Shown here piece after piece: positions 22,331 to 33,969 of a DNA stretch of 64,000 nucleotides (position 1 is the first letter of the stretch; every line of letters begins with the position of its first letter). The stretch lies in the NCBI RefSeq assembly GCF_905147365.1, contig NC_056412.1, positions 17,538,001-17,602,000 of the forward strand, given 5' to 3'. This DNA is from Aricia agestis (taxonomy: Eukaryota > Arthropoda > Insecta > Lepidoptera > Lycaenidae). The position numbers were made by a program, and so were the translations under genes. Below the pieces are notes generated by a model. The model did no database searches and had not been told where the DNA came from. It worked only from the letters and a program-made list of their open reading frames with translations.

Positions 22331-23800
22331 CAATTGAAAGGAAGCTAAATTGTTACTTTGCGATAAGCTTTTATGACGTCAAGAGTACGAAACCCTAATG
22401 TAAGGGGTGTAGAGCAATTACAGAATATTTAGTGCTTTCGTTTAGAGCTCTTTAGTTTAGAAGTTTCGTAAATTTCAGACCGGGTGATACAATAGCATTT
22501 AATTAAAGAAATATAAAGCATTCTAAGATACCATTGCTGAATATCTTAATTCATTTTATGTGTTGCTTATTTTGCTCGTGGAATTTCTACATAATATATA
22601 ATATTAAAAATTCTTCATTTACATGTAAACATAAAGTAACTACATTTTTTAACTATTTGCATTTTTTGTATAATATTTTTTATATAAAAATTAAAAAGAG
22701 TATACCTAAGTATAGTATCAACAAAATAGTTCGAATTACTAGATATTATTTAGTAGTCTGATAGTGGTAAATGATAAAATGATAACGAACTACACTTATC
22801 ATTATTAGTTTATAGAGGTTTTAAAGCTAATTTATTTTCACCTATGCCATTATATATTGTTATGATAGGAAAACAAAAAAATACCTAAAAAAACTTTGTA
22901 GAGGTCGCGTGATCTATAACTAGATCTTTCTTTGAAGATAGTTTCATCTTCACTTGACATACCAGTTCAATGCCAAGTGACCGCCAGTATCGTCTTAACT
23001 TTGTGAGAACCCTTTAACTTTTAAGTGGACTCGATTGTGTCACTATGGTGTTGGACCGACTTAGGAAGGCTAGCTATAACTTCAAAAAAACATACAGCCG
23101 ACTGCAATATAAGTTCCTTCTTATTTGAAGTCGGTTAAAAATGTTATGTAACATAATGTAATGTTATGTATTTTTTTGTAATTTCTTTGTAAGTATATTA
23201 CTTGTTTGTCTAGCAAATAAAAAAAATGTATTCCGAGAAGTTCTCGTTCGCTTTCTCGGGGCATCCTTGCAAAATGAAAATAAACGTCGAGAAAGCCCGA
23301 GTATATGATATGTTGTCCTTTTCTCGTTATTTTAATCCTTTTCAATTGTTAAATTAGTTATAACTTATGACGATGAATGCCTTAAAAGGATTTTGCTAGT
23401 TTTAAAGCTATCTCCAAGTAATTGATATCTATTTAGAAAAACTTTAGTAACTGGATATTACTGAAGAAATGAATCTGAGTTTAAAAGAAAACTTTTAACG
23501 GCTTGGAGTAAAAGAAAATATTTAGTTCGTCCTCAGCTCCTACCAATGAAAACTTGGATTTTATATTATCGAACGTATTTAATATACTTTGTCTAGCAAG
23601 GAACTATGCGCTAAATTGCATAAGAACTGGCGTACGATGAAACGTTTTTCAGCGCCGTTCGGCCATACACATAATATTATGTGTAGGTAATTTAAATCCA
23701 TATTATACTGGTAATTTCTTTGTTGACATTTTGATGCAATTATATTTTCCTAGTGCAAAAGGCAAGTTTTGAATGCTTTGCTGAGCAGGAGTGGAATACT
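22331..23800. other. Unassigned AT-rich sequence
   Basis: I see no repeat partner or coding signal beyond a 'GAAGTCGGTTAAAAATG' motif near 23128. It resembles 29947-29959 and 45905-45915 and is likely a common dispersed repeat end. Confidence 0.35.
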
Positions 23801-23990
23801 TCCATACTAATATTATAAATGTGAAAGTGTGTCTGTCTGTTACCTCTTCACGCTGAAACCGCTGAACCGATTTTGCTGGGCATGGAGATACTTTGAGTCC
23901 CGGAAAAGGACATTTTGTTCTGGAAAAATGTACGGTTCCCGCGCGATAAACGAGTTTTAGCGCAACGGAGTTGCGGGTATCATATTATAG
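23801..23990 (+). mobile_element. Lep1-type Helitron, 3' end decayed
   Basis: It starts TCCATACTAATATTATAAAT and carries the body motifs plus a well-preserved 3' stem GCAAC-GGA-GTTGC at about 23963-23975. The terminal CTAG has decayed to a TATAG-like sequence near 23986-23990. A small deletion removes part of the 'GAAATTTGGTATGG' segment. Confidence 0.8.
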
Positions 23991-24311
23991 TTTTACTATG
24001 CATACATAAAATGTCAACGGAAGATGAAATGATCCCAAAGATGTGAGTTATTGTGGGAATATATTATGCGTGAGGGGAAAAACTTCCGAGTTTCGACCAA
24101 GTGAAGTGGTGTGCTCGGTATGCCGCTATAATAATTATTATTGAACATTTAAATACCGCCGCAGTTAGAAAACTTCGATAGCGCGATGCAGTTGTGGCGC
24201 TAGTAAAACAAAATAATTATTTCAATAATAATTTTACCCTTTTTAGTTACCTATGAGACCACGAGGCTATATTATTACTTATAGCTTGTTGTCTAGTTGT
24301 ACATATTATTA

Positions 24312-24342
24312 CTAGCGGTCGCCCGCGGCTCCGCCCGCTTGG
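24312..24342 (-). mobile_element. Helitron-like 3' terminus
   Basis: On minus the sequence reads GCGGGCGGAGCCGCGGGCGA, then CCG CTAG and T. A GC-rich stem (GCGG...CCGC) just before CTAG-T is a classic Helitron 3' end. No matching TC start was located upstream on minus, so only the terminus is claimed. Confidence 0.6.
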
Positions 24343-25100
24343 ATTTTGGTTACGGCTGCAAAAAACCTACCCAGGAAAGACTCGGTCAGCAAAGATTCCC
24401 AGATCAATTCACAGACTCCAATACTGACATCGACGACGCGGATTCAGTCATTATCCGAAGGGATGCATAATATAGTGCACACTGCACAGATTGTCTTCCT
24501 CCCGCACGCGCACCCCCGCTTGGTGACGCCCACTATCGTTATATTTTAATGGGTAGTATTTAATCGAGTGACTGTAAATTACAGTTTTAGGTGTCAAAAT
24601 TACTAAATTTGGGTTACAGAATTACTATTTGAGCGACTGAGAGTGAGTGACGAGAAATTAACAGAACAGCTACCTAGAAATTATTTATTTGAGTTACTTA
24701 AAATACAAAATGAGCAGCTTTATAATTTTTGAGCGACCTAATATCTGTCTGAGTGTCAACGTTACGTCCTGCATTTTTTTCAATATTTGGCAAATGTAAT
24801 TTTTATACTGAGCGGCATTTTATCTTAAATGAAGTGTTTCGAATACCAAAAACCATTTTGACAAATACACTAATGAGCAGAGTATAATGAGCACACATTA
24901 AAACAAAACAAAATGAATATGAAATAACTATTTGATAAAACACTTTTATTCGGGGACTACTACGGACAGGGATAGAACATTTTTTTTTTATTACTATCAA
25001 TTAAATATTTTGTGAGTAGCTTCATTTGGATAAGAGGAACAACAATTTTATATGTGAAAAAAGCGGTAGCTAACAGATGTTAACTTCTTCCATTATTCCT
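24343..25100. other. Unassigned sequence
   Basis: A 67-codon frame (24346-24549) next to the Helitron end has no recognisable motif. Repeated 'GAGCGACT' and 'GAGTGA' motifs at about 24633-24745 look like loose decay of a short unit. Confidence 0.3.
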
Positions 25101-25514
25101 TGTTATATTTTATAATAAAACAACAAGATGAACACACACTAATTTTATTAGGATCACTTCACTGTACCAAAGCACAACACAGAATGAATCTCTTGAGAAG
25201 GACTCTGCTCTCCCTCTATTTTCCCCTCTACTTCGACCACCTAAAATGGCGGTTGCTCCTGATTGGTCAAAATATCTGACCAATAGAAGAGCAGTTTCCT
25301 GTTCAAGAAAATCATTATACTTATTACAAATTATAAATTAAAATATTCCAAACATCTCATAAAATATTATACATTTTAATATAAATAATAACAATATTAA
25401 TCTATTTTTAGAATTATGTTAAATAGTTTATAAAGGTACCGGAAATTGCCAAATATTTTAAGTGCATAATTATAATTCCTATAAAATATAATAATTATAC
25501 TCAGTAACATTACA
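25101..25514 (-). repeat. LTR-like segment
   Basis: Read on minus it starts TGTAATGTTAC (25514) and ends TATAACA (25101), giving TG...CA termini. It contains a TTATAAA-like motif and a TAATAAA polyadenylation-type signal about 30-50 bp before the end. The minus sequence just upstream, 'GAGGACGTGACTATTAGTCA', could be the end of an internal region. No convincing flanking duplication was found. I propose a solo or truncated LTR. Confidence 0.4.
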
Positions 25515-27195
25515 ATTCGTCCATCCTGACTAATAGTCACGTCCTCGTGACTGAAGTAATTATAAATTAAAATAACACTCGAATCAACGATTTGACATGA
25601 CCCAATAATAACTAAAACTTATGTATTATATTAACAATATGCAGAGGCATGGCTCTGCAATTCGCAATCGTGGTGTGCTCTATTTAGCGAAAACCCCCTG
25701 TGACGTGACCCGCTGTGTATATAGACCGGCGAGGTAACACGTATTTGACGCAACGATGCCGTAACGTTTTGTAATTGTTGTATTTACAATGAGCCTAATG
25801 ATATGACACGTGTTCGAATCCTGTGGACTATATTGAATGTATGAAATGAGGAAAGGGACGAGCTAACGGGTCACCTGATTGTAAGCGACAGCGCGCAGCG
25901 TAATCGCAACAATAGGGGAATTTATGCGTGTATCTGATAGTATTGTTTTTAGGGCTTGATTCTGAAGCCTCGAATGTCTTGCGCGTATACTACATAATTA
26001 AATTCCGTAAGCACCATTTAAAAAAATATTACTAATTAGCTTTTAAGGCTTTGTCCATTCCCGTAGTCTACTCTAAGATAAGATTAAGAGTGCAATGAGT
26101 GCAAATTCACAAAAGTCAAAGGAAAAATGTAGTTCGTGAGATAAGCGCATTAAGCATTCAAACAAACATAGAACGTTTATCTATTTATTCGTCTATTAAT
26201 CAATGAACATTTCTGTCACATAATTCGCCACTTTTTCGTACTAAACTTGATTTTTTTTGAAAGTATGAACCTTCTGGTTAGTCAACATTTAACATGTAGA
26301 AGATATACCGTTGACGCAACATTGCAAGCTATGAGGTCTATTTATTAGTGGCCAATACTAACGGGGCCTAACCGCGAAACAAAATTGGACCCAGCGTAAA
26401 TATAGTCCCTACAAAAAAATGCTACTCAACTTGAAACTCTAATCCGTTCCGTTAAGGTCTACTTTGTGGTGGAGTTTTGAGGTATTGTTTCATCGACCTT
26501 GCTATTCAATAATTTCCCGATACCGAGATTGCGGCATCGTAACGGGATCGCACCTAGATCGCGAATACTAGATGCAGAATGCAGATACAAATTACAATCT
26601 AGATTCTACTCGAATGAAGACACAGACGGAAAATGTAATACTAGATATACATTTTTATAAAAAAAGTCTGACATTAGGGAAAGCTTTAAAAAAATCGAAT
26701 GTTTTGTGGCGTAATGTACCTAAATGGGATCCCAAAGCTCCTCTTGATTCTTGAATAGTCTTGAGCCATGATTGACAAATGTAGCCGATTACGAATCTTT
26801 TATGTAAGTATCATAATAAGAAGAGTATGAAATTCTCGTGTTACGGTGTTTGTAGCCATTTTTCAAACTCCTCCGAATCGGGTGGACTGATTGTTGTGGT
26901 CTGTGGACCTACAGGAGGCCAGAGAATCAGCTGACATCTATTTTTTATCGTCCAAATAACGTTGTAGACTGCAGTACTACTACTAAACCAATATTAAATC
27001 AATAGCATAGCTCCAAATAATAATAATTATTATTATCTTAAGACCTTTGTAACTTCATTTTAGCAATAAATAATTTCTGATTTCATACAAAAACAGATTA
27101 CATCAGTCCTGAATCGCGCTTTACGAATTTTTCTGAGAGTGGCGTGATCCAGCAATGAGCGACGTCTACGTTATGTCATAACGTCATAACGTCTG
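25515..27195. other. Unassigned sequence
   Basis: 'GAGCTAACGGGTCACCTGAT' (25859-25878) resembles the 3' end of the 27715-28013 family on minus. 'CTTGATTCTTGAATAG' (26743) resembles 19740. 'GAGAATCAGCTGACATCTAT' (26922) resembles 10784. These are short repeat shreds with no coding signal. Confidence 0.35.
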
Positions 27196-27377
27196 AGGTT
27201 GGGTTTTAGAACGTTCATATCTTATTTAATAATTAAATTATGAAAAAAAAGAAAACATAGGGACATTGTATTAGTGGCCGTAAATATTCAAGAAAAAAAT
27301 TATAACTCTACTAGCATTATCCAGGGAGGAAACAGGGGACAGCGTTTGTATGGAAAAAAGGGCGGTGTGGACTCCTC
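27196..27377 (+). mobile_element. TTAA-flanked MITE, copy 3 (right half)
   Basis: It matches 2980-3155 from GGTTTTAGAACGTTCATATC to the end GGCGGTGTGGACTCCTC, with TTAA at 27378-27381. The left half is missing. The preserved end confirms the family terminus better than copy 2 does. Confidence 0.75.
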
Positions 27378-27714
27378 TTAAGCACATTCCCACACCGAAT
27401 ATGGCAAAACAAAATGTTGCCTGGTCAGCAGTTATATAATCAAAATTAATCTATGGTTTAAAATAATATACTACACTATAATCAAGCCTACATAATATAT
27501 AATAATATGGCACATAGGCTGTATTCTAGCTGTAGGTATATTATCACGATGGTGTCATGTCGGGGCAGTGATAAGACAGGACATGGACGTAGACAACCTA
27601 ACACCAAGAACGCATTACCTAAGACGTATCATATAGGGACACCAACAAAATTGGAATAGAAATACGGTACATTAATTTTTAATTTTTATAAGGTGTTATT
27701 ATTATTATAATTAT
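27378..27714. other. Unassigned sequence
   Basis: Nothing is recognisable apart from a short TTATTATTATTATAATTATT run next to the following repeat. Confidence 0.4.
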
Positions 27715-28013
27715 TTATGAAATAAGGGGGCAAACGAGCAAACGGGTCACCTGATGGAAAGCAACTTCCGGCGCCCATGGACACTCGCAGCATCGAAAGA
27801 GCTGCAGGTGCGTTGCCGGCCTTTTAAGAGGGAATAGGGTAATATAGGGGAGGGTAGGGAAGAGAAGGGAATAGGGTAGGGGATTGGGCTTCCGGTAAAC
27901 TCACTCACTCGGCGAAACAGCGCAAGCGCTGTTTCACCCCGGTTTTTTGTGAGAACGTGGTATTTCTCCGGTCGAGTCGGCCCATTCGTGCCGAAGCATG
28001 GCTCTCCCACGTA
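27715..28013 (-). repeat. 'GGGAGAGCCATGC' family, copy 2
   Basis: It is the reverse complement of 6095-6409, running from ATGAAATAAGGGGGCAAACG to GGCTCTCCCACGTAAAAA. A G/A-rich tract (GGGAATAGGG units) corresponds to the pyrimidine tract of copy 1. A 91-codon minus frame within it is a shadow. Confidence 0.8.
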
Positions 28014-28737
28014 AAAATTCAAAAAGCATTCACTTGTCCATCCAGTTAAGTGGAGTTCAACCCGAGTTATGTGAATTTCAACTCAGGTTAAATCGAGTTT
28101 TGTTTTTATGGAAATGTATACGTATAATTATTATGGAAATGGCTCTTGGAAAATCTGTAAAAGATTGGTTTCGCATTCGCAATGCAATATTGTATTACAA
28201 TTTACACGAATAACATTAATTATATTCAGACCCACAATTTAAGGGGAGGTTATTCCTAAATTAGCAGGCCGATGTCTGTCAGTGCGAATATCGACGTAAA
28301 AGACATTAAAATAACATTCATATCAGCGCGCCTTGTACAGTGGCGGTTACGACGCTCGCCGCGTCCATGATAGGGCGAAATAGGAGAAAAAACCTTTTTA
28401 CTTAGATAAAAAATAGTATAACTAAACATGTATCCGTACATTTCACTGTAAAATTTTAATAGTAATCGAACTATCCAAATTATTTTTTGATTGAGTCCCT
28501 GTAAGTCCTATAAAACTGAAAATGTTTTTAAAATCGAGGTTGTTTCGGAATTTTTTTTTATCGAGTAAAATTATCTGTATCGTGTTTCTAACCGTAAAAG
28601 TCACTAGTTAAAAGATGTATCTATACATGTATATATTTTTCAGTTTTTTTTAATGACGCTTTCTTTAAAAATTACTCATTCTAGAAACGTGAATTTGGAA
28701 TAACCTAGCCTTAAGTTGAAATCAGGGTAAAATTATC
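28014..28737. other. Unassigned AT-rich sequence
   Basis: I see no repeat partner or coding signal. Confidence 0.4.
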
Positions 28738-28959
28738 TACAGATGTAACAAAACTAAGTGATAATACTTTAGGTTGTGTACGTGTTCCCTGAGTACCTAG
28801 ATACTAACATTTTTTTCACTTTTTTTGCGCTGGGGCGCTTGCCCATACAAAAGTGAAAAAAAATAGTCTTTCCGCTGCTACTTTCACAGTGTACTCTCTA
28901 TAAGGAACACTCGCACACCATAAATTCAAAAATTTAAATTACCTTTGTTACATCCTGTA
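28738..28959. mobile_element. Complete MITE 'TACAG..TGTAACAAAAC'
   Basis: The ends TACAGATGTAAC and GTTACATCCTGTA are inverted. Inverted blocks continue inward: TAGGTTGTGTACGTGTTCC against GGAACACTCGCACACC. A central inner pair, TTTTTTTTCACTTTTTTTGC-like against CAAAAGTGAAAAAAAATAG, adds a second stem. The 222-bp non-coding element has TA at both ends, compatible with a TA target. A short copy is at 11350-11446. Confidence 0.75.
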
Positions 28960-29297
28960 ATCTGTATACCTACTTACTGTAGAAGTAGTCAACATTTTTA
29001 GGGTCCTATGTGCTTCTGGTGTAAACCGTGTAAATTAATTAAAATTATTCGACGTCACATTTGAGTTTTGGATACAGGATAAGGAAACGTGCAGAAAATA
29101 GTGGCAGCACATCATGTCCAGTACTTTAATAATTTAAAACAAGTTACGAATTGCAAATCTTTTACTAAGTCAAGTTTTCCATTATGATTTATTACTGCGT
29201 TCCTTTACTCTCTAGATATGGTATGTCAATGATTCGTACTGGACTGGTTTCCACATTCTAGCGTTTAAAGTATAGACAGGTACGAAACTGATTTAAG
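28960..29297. other. Unassigned sequence
   Basis: Nothing recognisable. Confidence 0.4.
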
Positions 29298-29430
29298 AAA
29301 CGATTTTCCTCAAATTGTATGAAGATAGTTCGAGTCCGGGGAAAGGACGTAGAATATTTTTTATCCCGAAAAAATGTACAGTTCTCACTCGATAAACGAT
29401 TTCTGGCGCAACGGAGTTTCGGGATATTTC
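29298..29430 (+). mobile_element. Lep1-type Helitron 3' fragment
   Basis: 'TTCGAGTCCGGGGAAAGGAC', 'TTTATCCCGAAAAAATGTAC', 'CGATAAACGA' and 'GCGCAACGGAGTTTCGGG' follow the Lep1 3' order. The CTAG end is lost. Confidence 0.7.
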
Positions 29431-30167
29431 AAATTTGATATTATAATTTATAAATGAAGAAGTAAGTAGAAGAACACGATAACTAATATTTTGTAACATA
29501 CGGACATTTTTTCCTGTTCATGTTGTAACTTATCTACTTCATCACCTGGCCAATTTAACTGGCTACACATAAAATGCACAGTTTTTTTAAGGCCACGGCA
29601 ATTTTATTTACTATTAGTTATTGTGTTCTTCCACTCACGTCTTCAAATCTTTTAGACCAAATTTAGTTCACCTGTCGCTCACAAGCCTCCGTGGTATTTT
29701 AGGTATGCAACATAAATCTAGGCTACCTAATTCCTTCAAGTTTACGTGCTATAAATATTCTTACGACATTCAGAATTATTTCAGCCTCGACAACACCTTA
29801 CGTCCACCACATAAGGTTCATTCTCGTAAAAACGTTGAGGTAACATAATTATACGATATAGCCCCATGGTGTTCATTTAAAATGTTACATTTTGCGCCCA
29901 CGCCAACCTTGAAGTCTGTTGCTGATATTAAAATATCACCCTTCTTTGGAAGTCGGTTAAAGAGCAGTACCGCAGTTTTGGGATTATGGGATCTTAGCAC
30001 GAAGAGTTAACGAGTAGGTATTTGCAACAACATTCAATGAATAGGAAATTATGACAGTTTTTTATTTTTATCGATTGCGAATACGTTGTCGATTTACTCT
30101 GCTCTAATATAACGTATTTTCCAGTTAGTTTCCCGAAAAATCGGTAAAATCTCCAAATCTCGTCACA
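29431..30167. other. Unassigned sequence
   Basis: I see no feature apart from a 'GGAAGTCGGTTAAAGAG' dispersed-repeat motif at about 29947. Confidence 0.35.
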
Positions 30168-30310
30168 GGGGCCCGTACCACGAAACAGTTTTGAGACTCA
30201 AACAATCGTACGAGAATGTTGCGTCCTATTCTAACAAACGTGAAATGACGTTGTTAGAGCAGGACGCGGCATTCTCGTCCGATTGTTTGAGTCTCAAAAC
30301 GGTTTCGTAG
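30168..30310. mobile_element. Foldback MITE 'CCCGTACCACGAAAC', copy 1
   Basis: The left arm (CACGAAACAGTTTTGAGACT, continuing CAAACAATCG...GAGAATG.TGCGTCCT.TTCTAACAA) and the right arm (complement, ending GAGTCTCAAAACGGTTTCGT) pair over about 58 bp around a short centre. The left arm alone recurs at 30718-30770. Non-coding. Confidence 0.8.
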
Positions 30311-30488
30311 TTGGCCTACAGGTTCAAAAAACAAAATTGGCCACGTATAAGTAAATTGATAAGTTTTTTGCACTCTTTTAGCTAGATTACTCAAAATGTA
30401 AATAATAGAAATCATAGGGTAGTTATGTCTATTGTGTCATAGGCAAATGGCGGACCAGATTCATTTAGTCGGGTTACGTCAAGTCACC

Positions 30489-30672
30489 TAGCTCTACCAT
30501 GAGTTTAAAGCTATAGTATTTATTGATACTCGATACCAACTACGTTTAGTATGGCAAATTTTACAACGCCTCTAGCGGTTACTTGCGGAACTAAAATCGC
30601 CATACTAAATATTTACGTAGTCGGTATCGAGTATCGATAAATGCCATAGCTTTAAACTCATGGTAGAGCTAC
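30489..30672. mobile_element. Foldback MITE 'GTAGCTCTACC', copy 2
   Basis: This 184-bp copy matches 6791-6979 throughout, including 'GGTTACTTGCGGAACTAAAA' in the centre, with ends TAGCTCTACCATGAGTTTAA and its complement. The two copies differ by small indels (for example AAATATTTA shortened on the left). Confidence 0.85.
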
Positions 30673-30717
30673 AGTCTATAAAACTTATTATCCTTATTAC
30701 GCTGTGGTAGAGCTACA

Positions 30718-30770
30718 GGGCCCGTACCACGAAACCGTTTTGAGACTCAAACAATCGAACGAGAATGCAC
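30718..30770. mobile_element. Half copy of the 'CCCGTACCACGAAAC' MITE
   Basis: GGGCCCGTACCACGAAACCG, TTTTGAGACTCAAACAATCG and ACGAGAATG match the left arm at 30168. The other arm is absent. It follows directly after a stray 'GGTAGAGCTAC' end of the other MITE family. Confidence 0.7.
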
Positions 30771-30947
30771 AGTAATTAATCGTGATTCGTGATTAGCTGC
30801 TGCGTTTGACATAACCCGACTAACGTCGAGAAAAAGTATGTACTCGTAGTAGCATTACTACTTAAATAAGTCGCGTTAAGTCCCGATTAAAAAGTTTAAT
30901 TATAACCCGACTAAATTACATTGTTCCGCCATCTACATAATTTCCCT

Positions 30948-31044
30948 GGGCCTCTATCATGAGCTCTTAAATCCATTCTTTTTACGTCCTTATCTGACTG
31001 TATAAAGACGTAAAGTGAATGGATTTAAGAGCTCATAATAGGGC
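30948..31044. mobile_element. Tiny TIR element
   Basis: GGGCCTCTATCATGAGCTCT, then TAAATCCATTC, is inverted against GAATGGATTTAAGAGCTCAT, then AATAGGGC, around about 40 bp that itself pairs partly (TTTACGTC / GACGTAAA). The whole 97 bp forms a hairpin. It could be a MITE or a structured RNA. Confidence 0.7.
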
Positions 31045-31081
31045 ACCTGGTCCATCGTGATTCGTGGGTATCGCAGACACA

Positions 31082-31141
31082 ATAGTTTTTCAATTATTGT
31101 TATACTGGCAGCCGGCTGCCGCTTGGGGCTTGATAGGTTAA
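31082..31141 (+). repeat. Repeat 'TTAATCCTTCGATCG' family, right-end fragment
   Basis: 'GCCGGCTGCCGCTTGGGGCT' and TGATAGGTTAAG parallel 'GCGAGCTTATGGGGCTTGAT' in the 22235 copy. The match is weak. Confidence 0.35.
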
Positions 31142-31555
31142 GAAGTGGAATGTTCGCATGGAGCAATTCAAAAAGCGGATACAATAATTTTGACCGTTAC
31201 AATTTTATTAATTAAATGTAAAAGTTACGTCATATTATGGACTCGAGAACGAAATTCGCACGCGAGCATAAAAGCTGTATTTTCCAATCGTTATTACAAC
31301 TGTGGAATTAAATTTCGAATGCTCAAATTACAATTCAAAACGTGAATTAAATTCGAGTGTGATTTTCATTATTTAAAATCGAGGCTTCAGCTGTTGCTCA
31401 AGCATCAACAAACTATTCATAACGTTAAATTTGAAAGAAAATTGTAGAGCTATTTTTCATCCATCCATCATAAAAGCTTAGTCATTTATTCCTGTTTGAG
31501 ATGTACATTACTACATAATATTATGTGCGGCTCTCTTATCCGATTCGGCTTAGCA
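31142..31555. other. Unassigned sequence
   Basis: No recognisable feature. A 66-codon frame here is unremarkable. Confidence 0.4.
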
Positions 31556-31672
31556 GATACTTTGAGTCCCGGGAAAGGAATAGGATATAGGACCTTTTTA
31601 TCCCGGAAAAATGTACGCTTCCCGTGCGATAAAATTTGACGTACCGGCCTTGCGGACGTAATCTACTAAAAA
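31556..31672 (+). mobile_element. Lep1-type Helitron 3' fragment
   Basis: 'GATACTTTGAGTCCCGGGAA', 'TTTTTATCCCGGAAAAATGT' and 'CCCGTGCGATAAAA' match the Lep1 body. The terminal stem is diverged (CCGGCCTTGCGG) and the end is CTACT rather than CTAGT. Confidence 0.65.
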
Positions 31673-31689
31673 GTAAAAAATACAAATAT

Positions 31690-31797
31690 CTTCGCACCTG
31701 CAGCCTTCTAATGTTGAGTGTTCATAGGCGTCGGCAGTTGCTTTCCATCATGTGACCCGTTCGCTCCTTTGCCAACATAATTTATAAAAAAAAAAAT
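31690..31797 (+). repeat. 'GGGAGAGCCATGC' family, 3' fragment
   Basis: 'TTCGCACCTGCAGCCTTCT', 'GTTGCTTTCCATCATGTGAC' and an A-rich end correspond to the last 100 bp of the 6095 copy. Confidence 0.65.
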
Positions 31798-32422
31798 TAC
31801 CGCTGATATCATATTCGATAGACATCGCAATTTGCTTACGTAAACGGCTCATAACATAGATTAGTGAAACGATAGATACGTCAGTTCATTAATTCTACTT
31901 ATCTTGTCACTTCTGTACTGTATCGTTGACATCCCATTATACATTTTTTCCCTACGAATAATAAAAAAAATTGCGTAAGTAGTTTGGTACCGTACTTTTT
32001 AGCGTAAAAAATGTACCTATTATAGGAATTAGTGCACACTGCACCTATACACCTATTCGATGTGACAGAGTTTTAGGATAATATAAGTAATACTGGACTA
32101 TTTTATGAAATGTCTAAGAATGATTTATTTAATAATTACATTCTAATATTATGAAATTTGATTAAAAGATTATTTTAAACCTCAACTAGGCTTTAGGAAC
32201 TTACCTACTTCTTCTCTGCTGTCTGCACAACATCTACTATAATTATGTAATATGACATTAATTATTATTATACATTATACTGGGCATAAGGGTCACTTCA
32301 CATTACAATTTACAACGCGCAACGTGAGGAGGCGATCCTTTATTTAAAACATAAGTAATAAATATATTACATCATTTAAAAATGTGAACTTACCCTGAGT
32401 ATACCAGTGTCTAGCACGCATC
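31798..32422. other. Unassigned AT-rich sequence
   Basis: No recognisable feature. Confidence 0.4.
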
Positions 32423-33232
32423 AAAACCGGCCAAGTGCGTGTCGGGCCACGCGCAATATAGGGTTCCGTACTCCGTAGTACCGCAGGTTTTTAAAAATGT
32501 TTGTATGGTCAATGAATGAACATTTATAATGTATTTTACACTACTAACAACATCATCTCAGTTACGTTCAAAAGAATTTGAACGAAAAGTTCCTTAATAC
32601 TTCGCCGAACATATTTTTTTAGTTGATCGACGATTGCTACCGTAAGGTACTATTAATTATATCTATAAGTATTCTGTGCTAAATTGCTCAATAACTTATG
32701 AAATCTTCTTAGCCGTGATAGTTTTCGTTTTAAATTCAGCATATTTTTTTACTCCCGTGAACTTTTTCACATTTGCAGAAGCAACCGTTTAGCTGGTAGA
32801 TGTAGAAGGGACCTCCATGGACACTGGACTCTTACGATCTTTTCCACTTTAAAACTTAATATTTCACAAACGCATCCCTAAATCGGAAAATGATATATAT
32901 TCTATGAATACTTACTACGTAATATTTAAAAAAAAACCTATCCAACGACACCCGACGCGATGGGGTGGACGCGAAAAAAAAATCATTCCCGCTTCATGTA
33001 TAGGGAAGGTACCATAAAAAGATATTTTTTTAACAATTTATGCACTTACCATTTTGTCGGCATCATAATATTATTATGACTATGTGCATTCGTGCCAAAT
33101 AACAGCTTTGTAGGTCATATTATTACTTGTACTATTATCTATTCTGTGATATTATAGCAAAACCGCGGACAGACAGACGGACGGACAGACCGAAACTATA
33201 AAGGTTCCTTGTTGACTACGGAACCCTAAAAA
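32423..33232 (+). repeat. Interspersed repeat 'A', uninterrupted copy
   Basis: It runs from AAAACCGGCCAAGTGCGTGT through 'GGGTTCCGTACTCCGTAGTA', 'TTCGCCGAACATATTTTTTT', 'GCGATGGGGTGGACGCGAAA' and GACAGACGG units to 'GTTGACTACGGAACCCTAAA'. It provides the empty-site reference for the MITE inserted at 2703-3155. Confidence 0.75.
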
Positions 33233-33302
33233 TGCGTAATAAATTATTAAAGGCAACAGAATCTGGCACACCATGACAAGTTACATGTGATTTTCACTTA
33301 TA

Positions 33303-33497
33303 ATACCACAAGAGCTTCAAAATTATCGGATATTTCCCGATAGGTTCGTTGCAAACAAATGAAGGAGTCAAGTTTTTCAGGTTAAAAAATCACGAGCGCG
33401 AAGCGCGAGTGATTTTTCCTGAAAAACTTGACGACTTTATTTGTTTGCAGGGAACCTTGAGGGAAATGCCAGATAATTTTGAAGCTCGTGTGGTATT
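33303..33497. repeat. Near-complete 195-bp palindrome
   Basis: The left half (ATACCACAAGAGCTTCAAAA... to about 33395) and the right half (about 33405 to ...TTTTGAAGCTCGTGTGGTAT) pair throughout, including TCAAGTTTTTCAGG / CCTGAAAAACTTGA. The centre is AAAAATCACGAGCGC-GAA-GCGCGAGTGATTTTT. A 62-codon frame crossing it (33349-33537) arises from the palindrome. It is probably a foldback MITE. Confidence 0.85.
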
Positions 33498-33502
33498 CGG
33501 GG

Positions 33503-33713
33503 GATTATTTTTCCGTCCCAAATGTCGGCCAATATAATTGCACCATGAGACACAATTGAATTCAACCTGTCAGTTTGACGTGTTTGTCTTTTATATATAG
33601 CAACTACCAGAGAAAATTTTCAAAAAATTATCAGTATAATACCATGTAGGTTGTACCACGTGACGTCGAATGGTGCAATTCTATTGGTCAATATTTGGGT
33701 CGGAAAAATAATC
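33503..33713. mobile_element. TIR element adjoining the palindrome
   Basis: The left arm 33503-33546 (GATTATTTTTCCGTCCCAAA...AATTGCACCA) is inverted against the right arm 33671-33713 (TGGTGCAATTCTATTGGTCA...CGGAAAAATAATC) with few mismatches. The unrelated 124-bp centre includes 'CAGTTTGACGTGTTTGTCTT', which resembles 14199-14213. It starts about where the palindrome ends, so the two may form one composite element. Confidence 0.75.
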
Positions 33714-33969
33714 AGCCTAATTTAGTAAACAATAAGATGTAAATTCGTTTGCTGTGATGTATCGCATGTGTATTGTTTTGTGTTGTTCTCGTGTGATCAA
33801 TAATTTTCACAAACATTATGAAAGAAAGTAGTGGTATAATGGTTTGATTATTTTGAACTGCTGTGCTAATAGGTTGTTTATACTTACCAGAGACCTATTT
33901 ATTACTCTATGTACTTACTTTTAAAAAGGCCTTAAAATTCCTGGGCCAAATATTTAATCAGAATAATAG

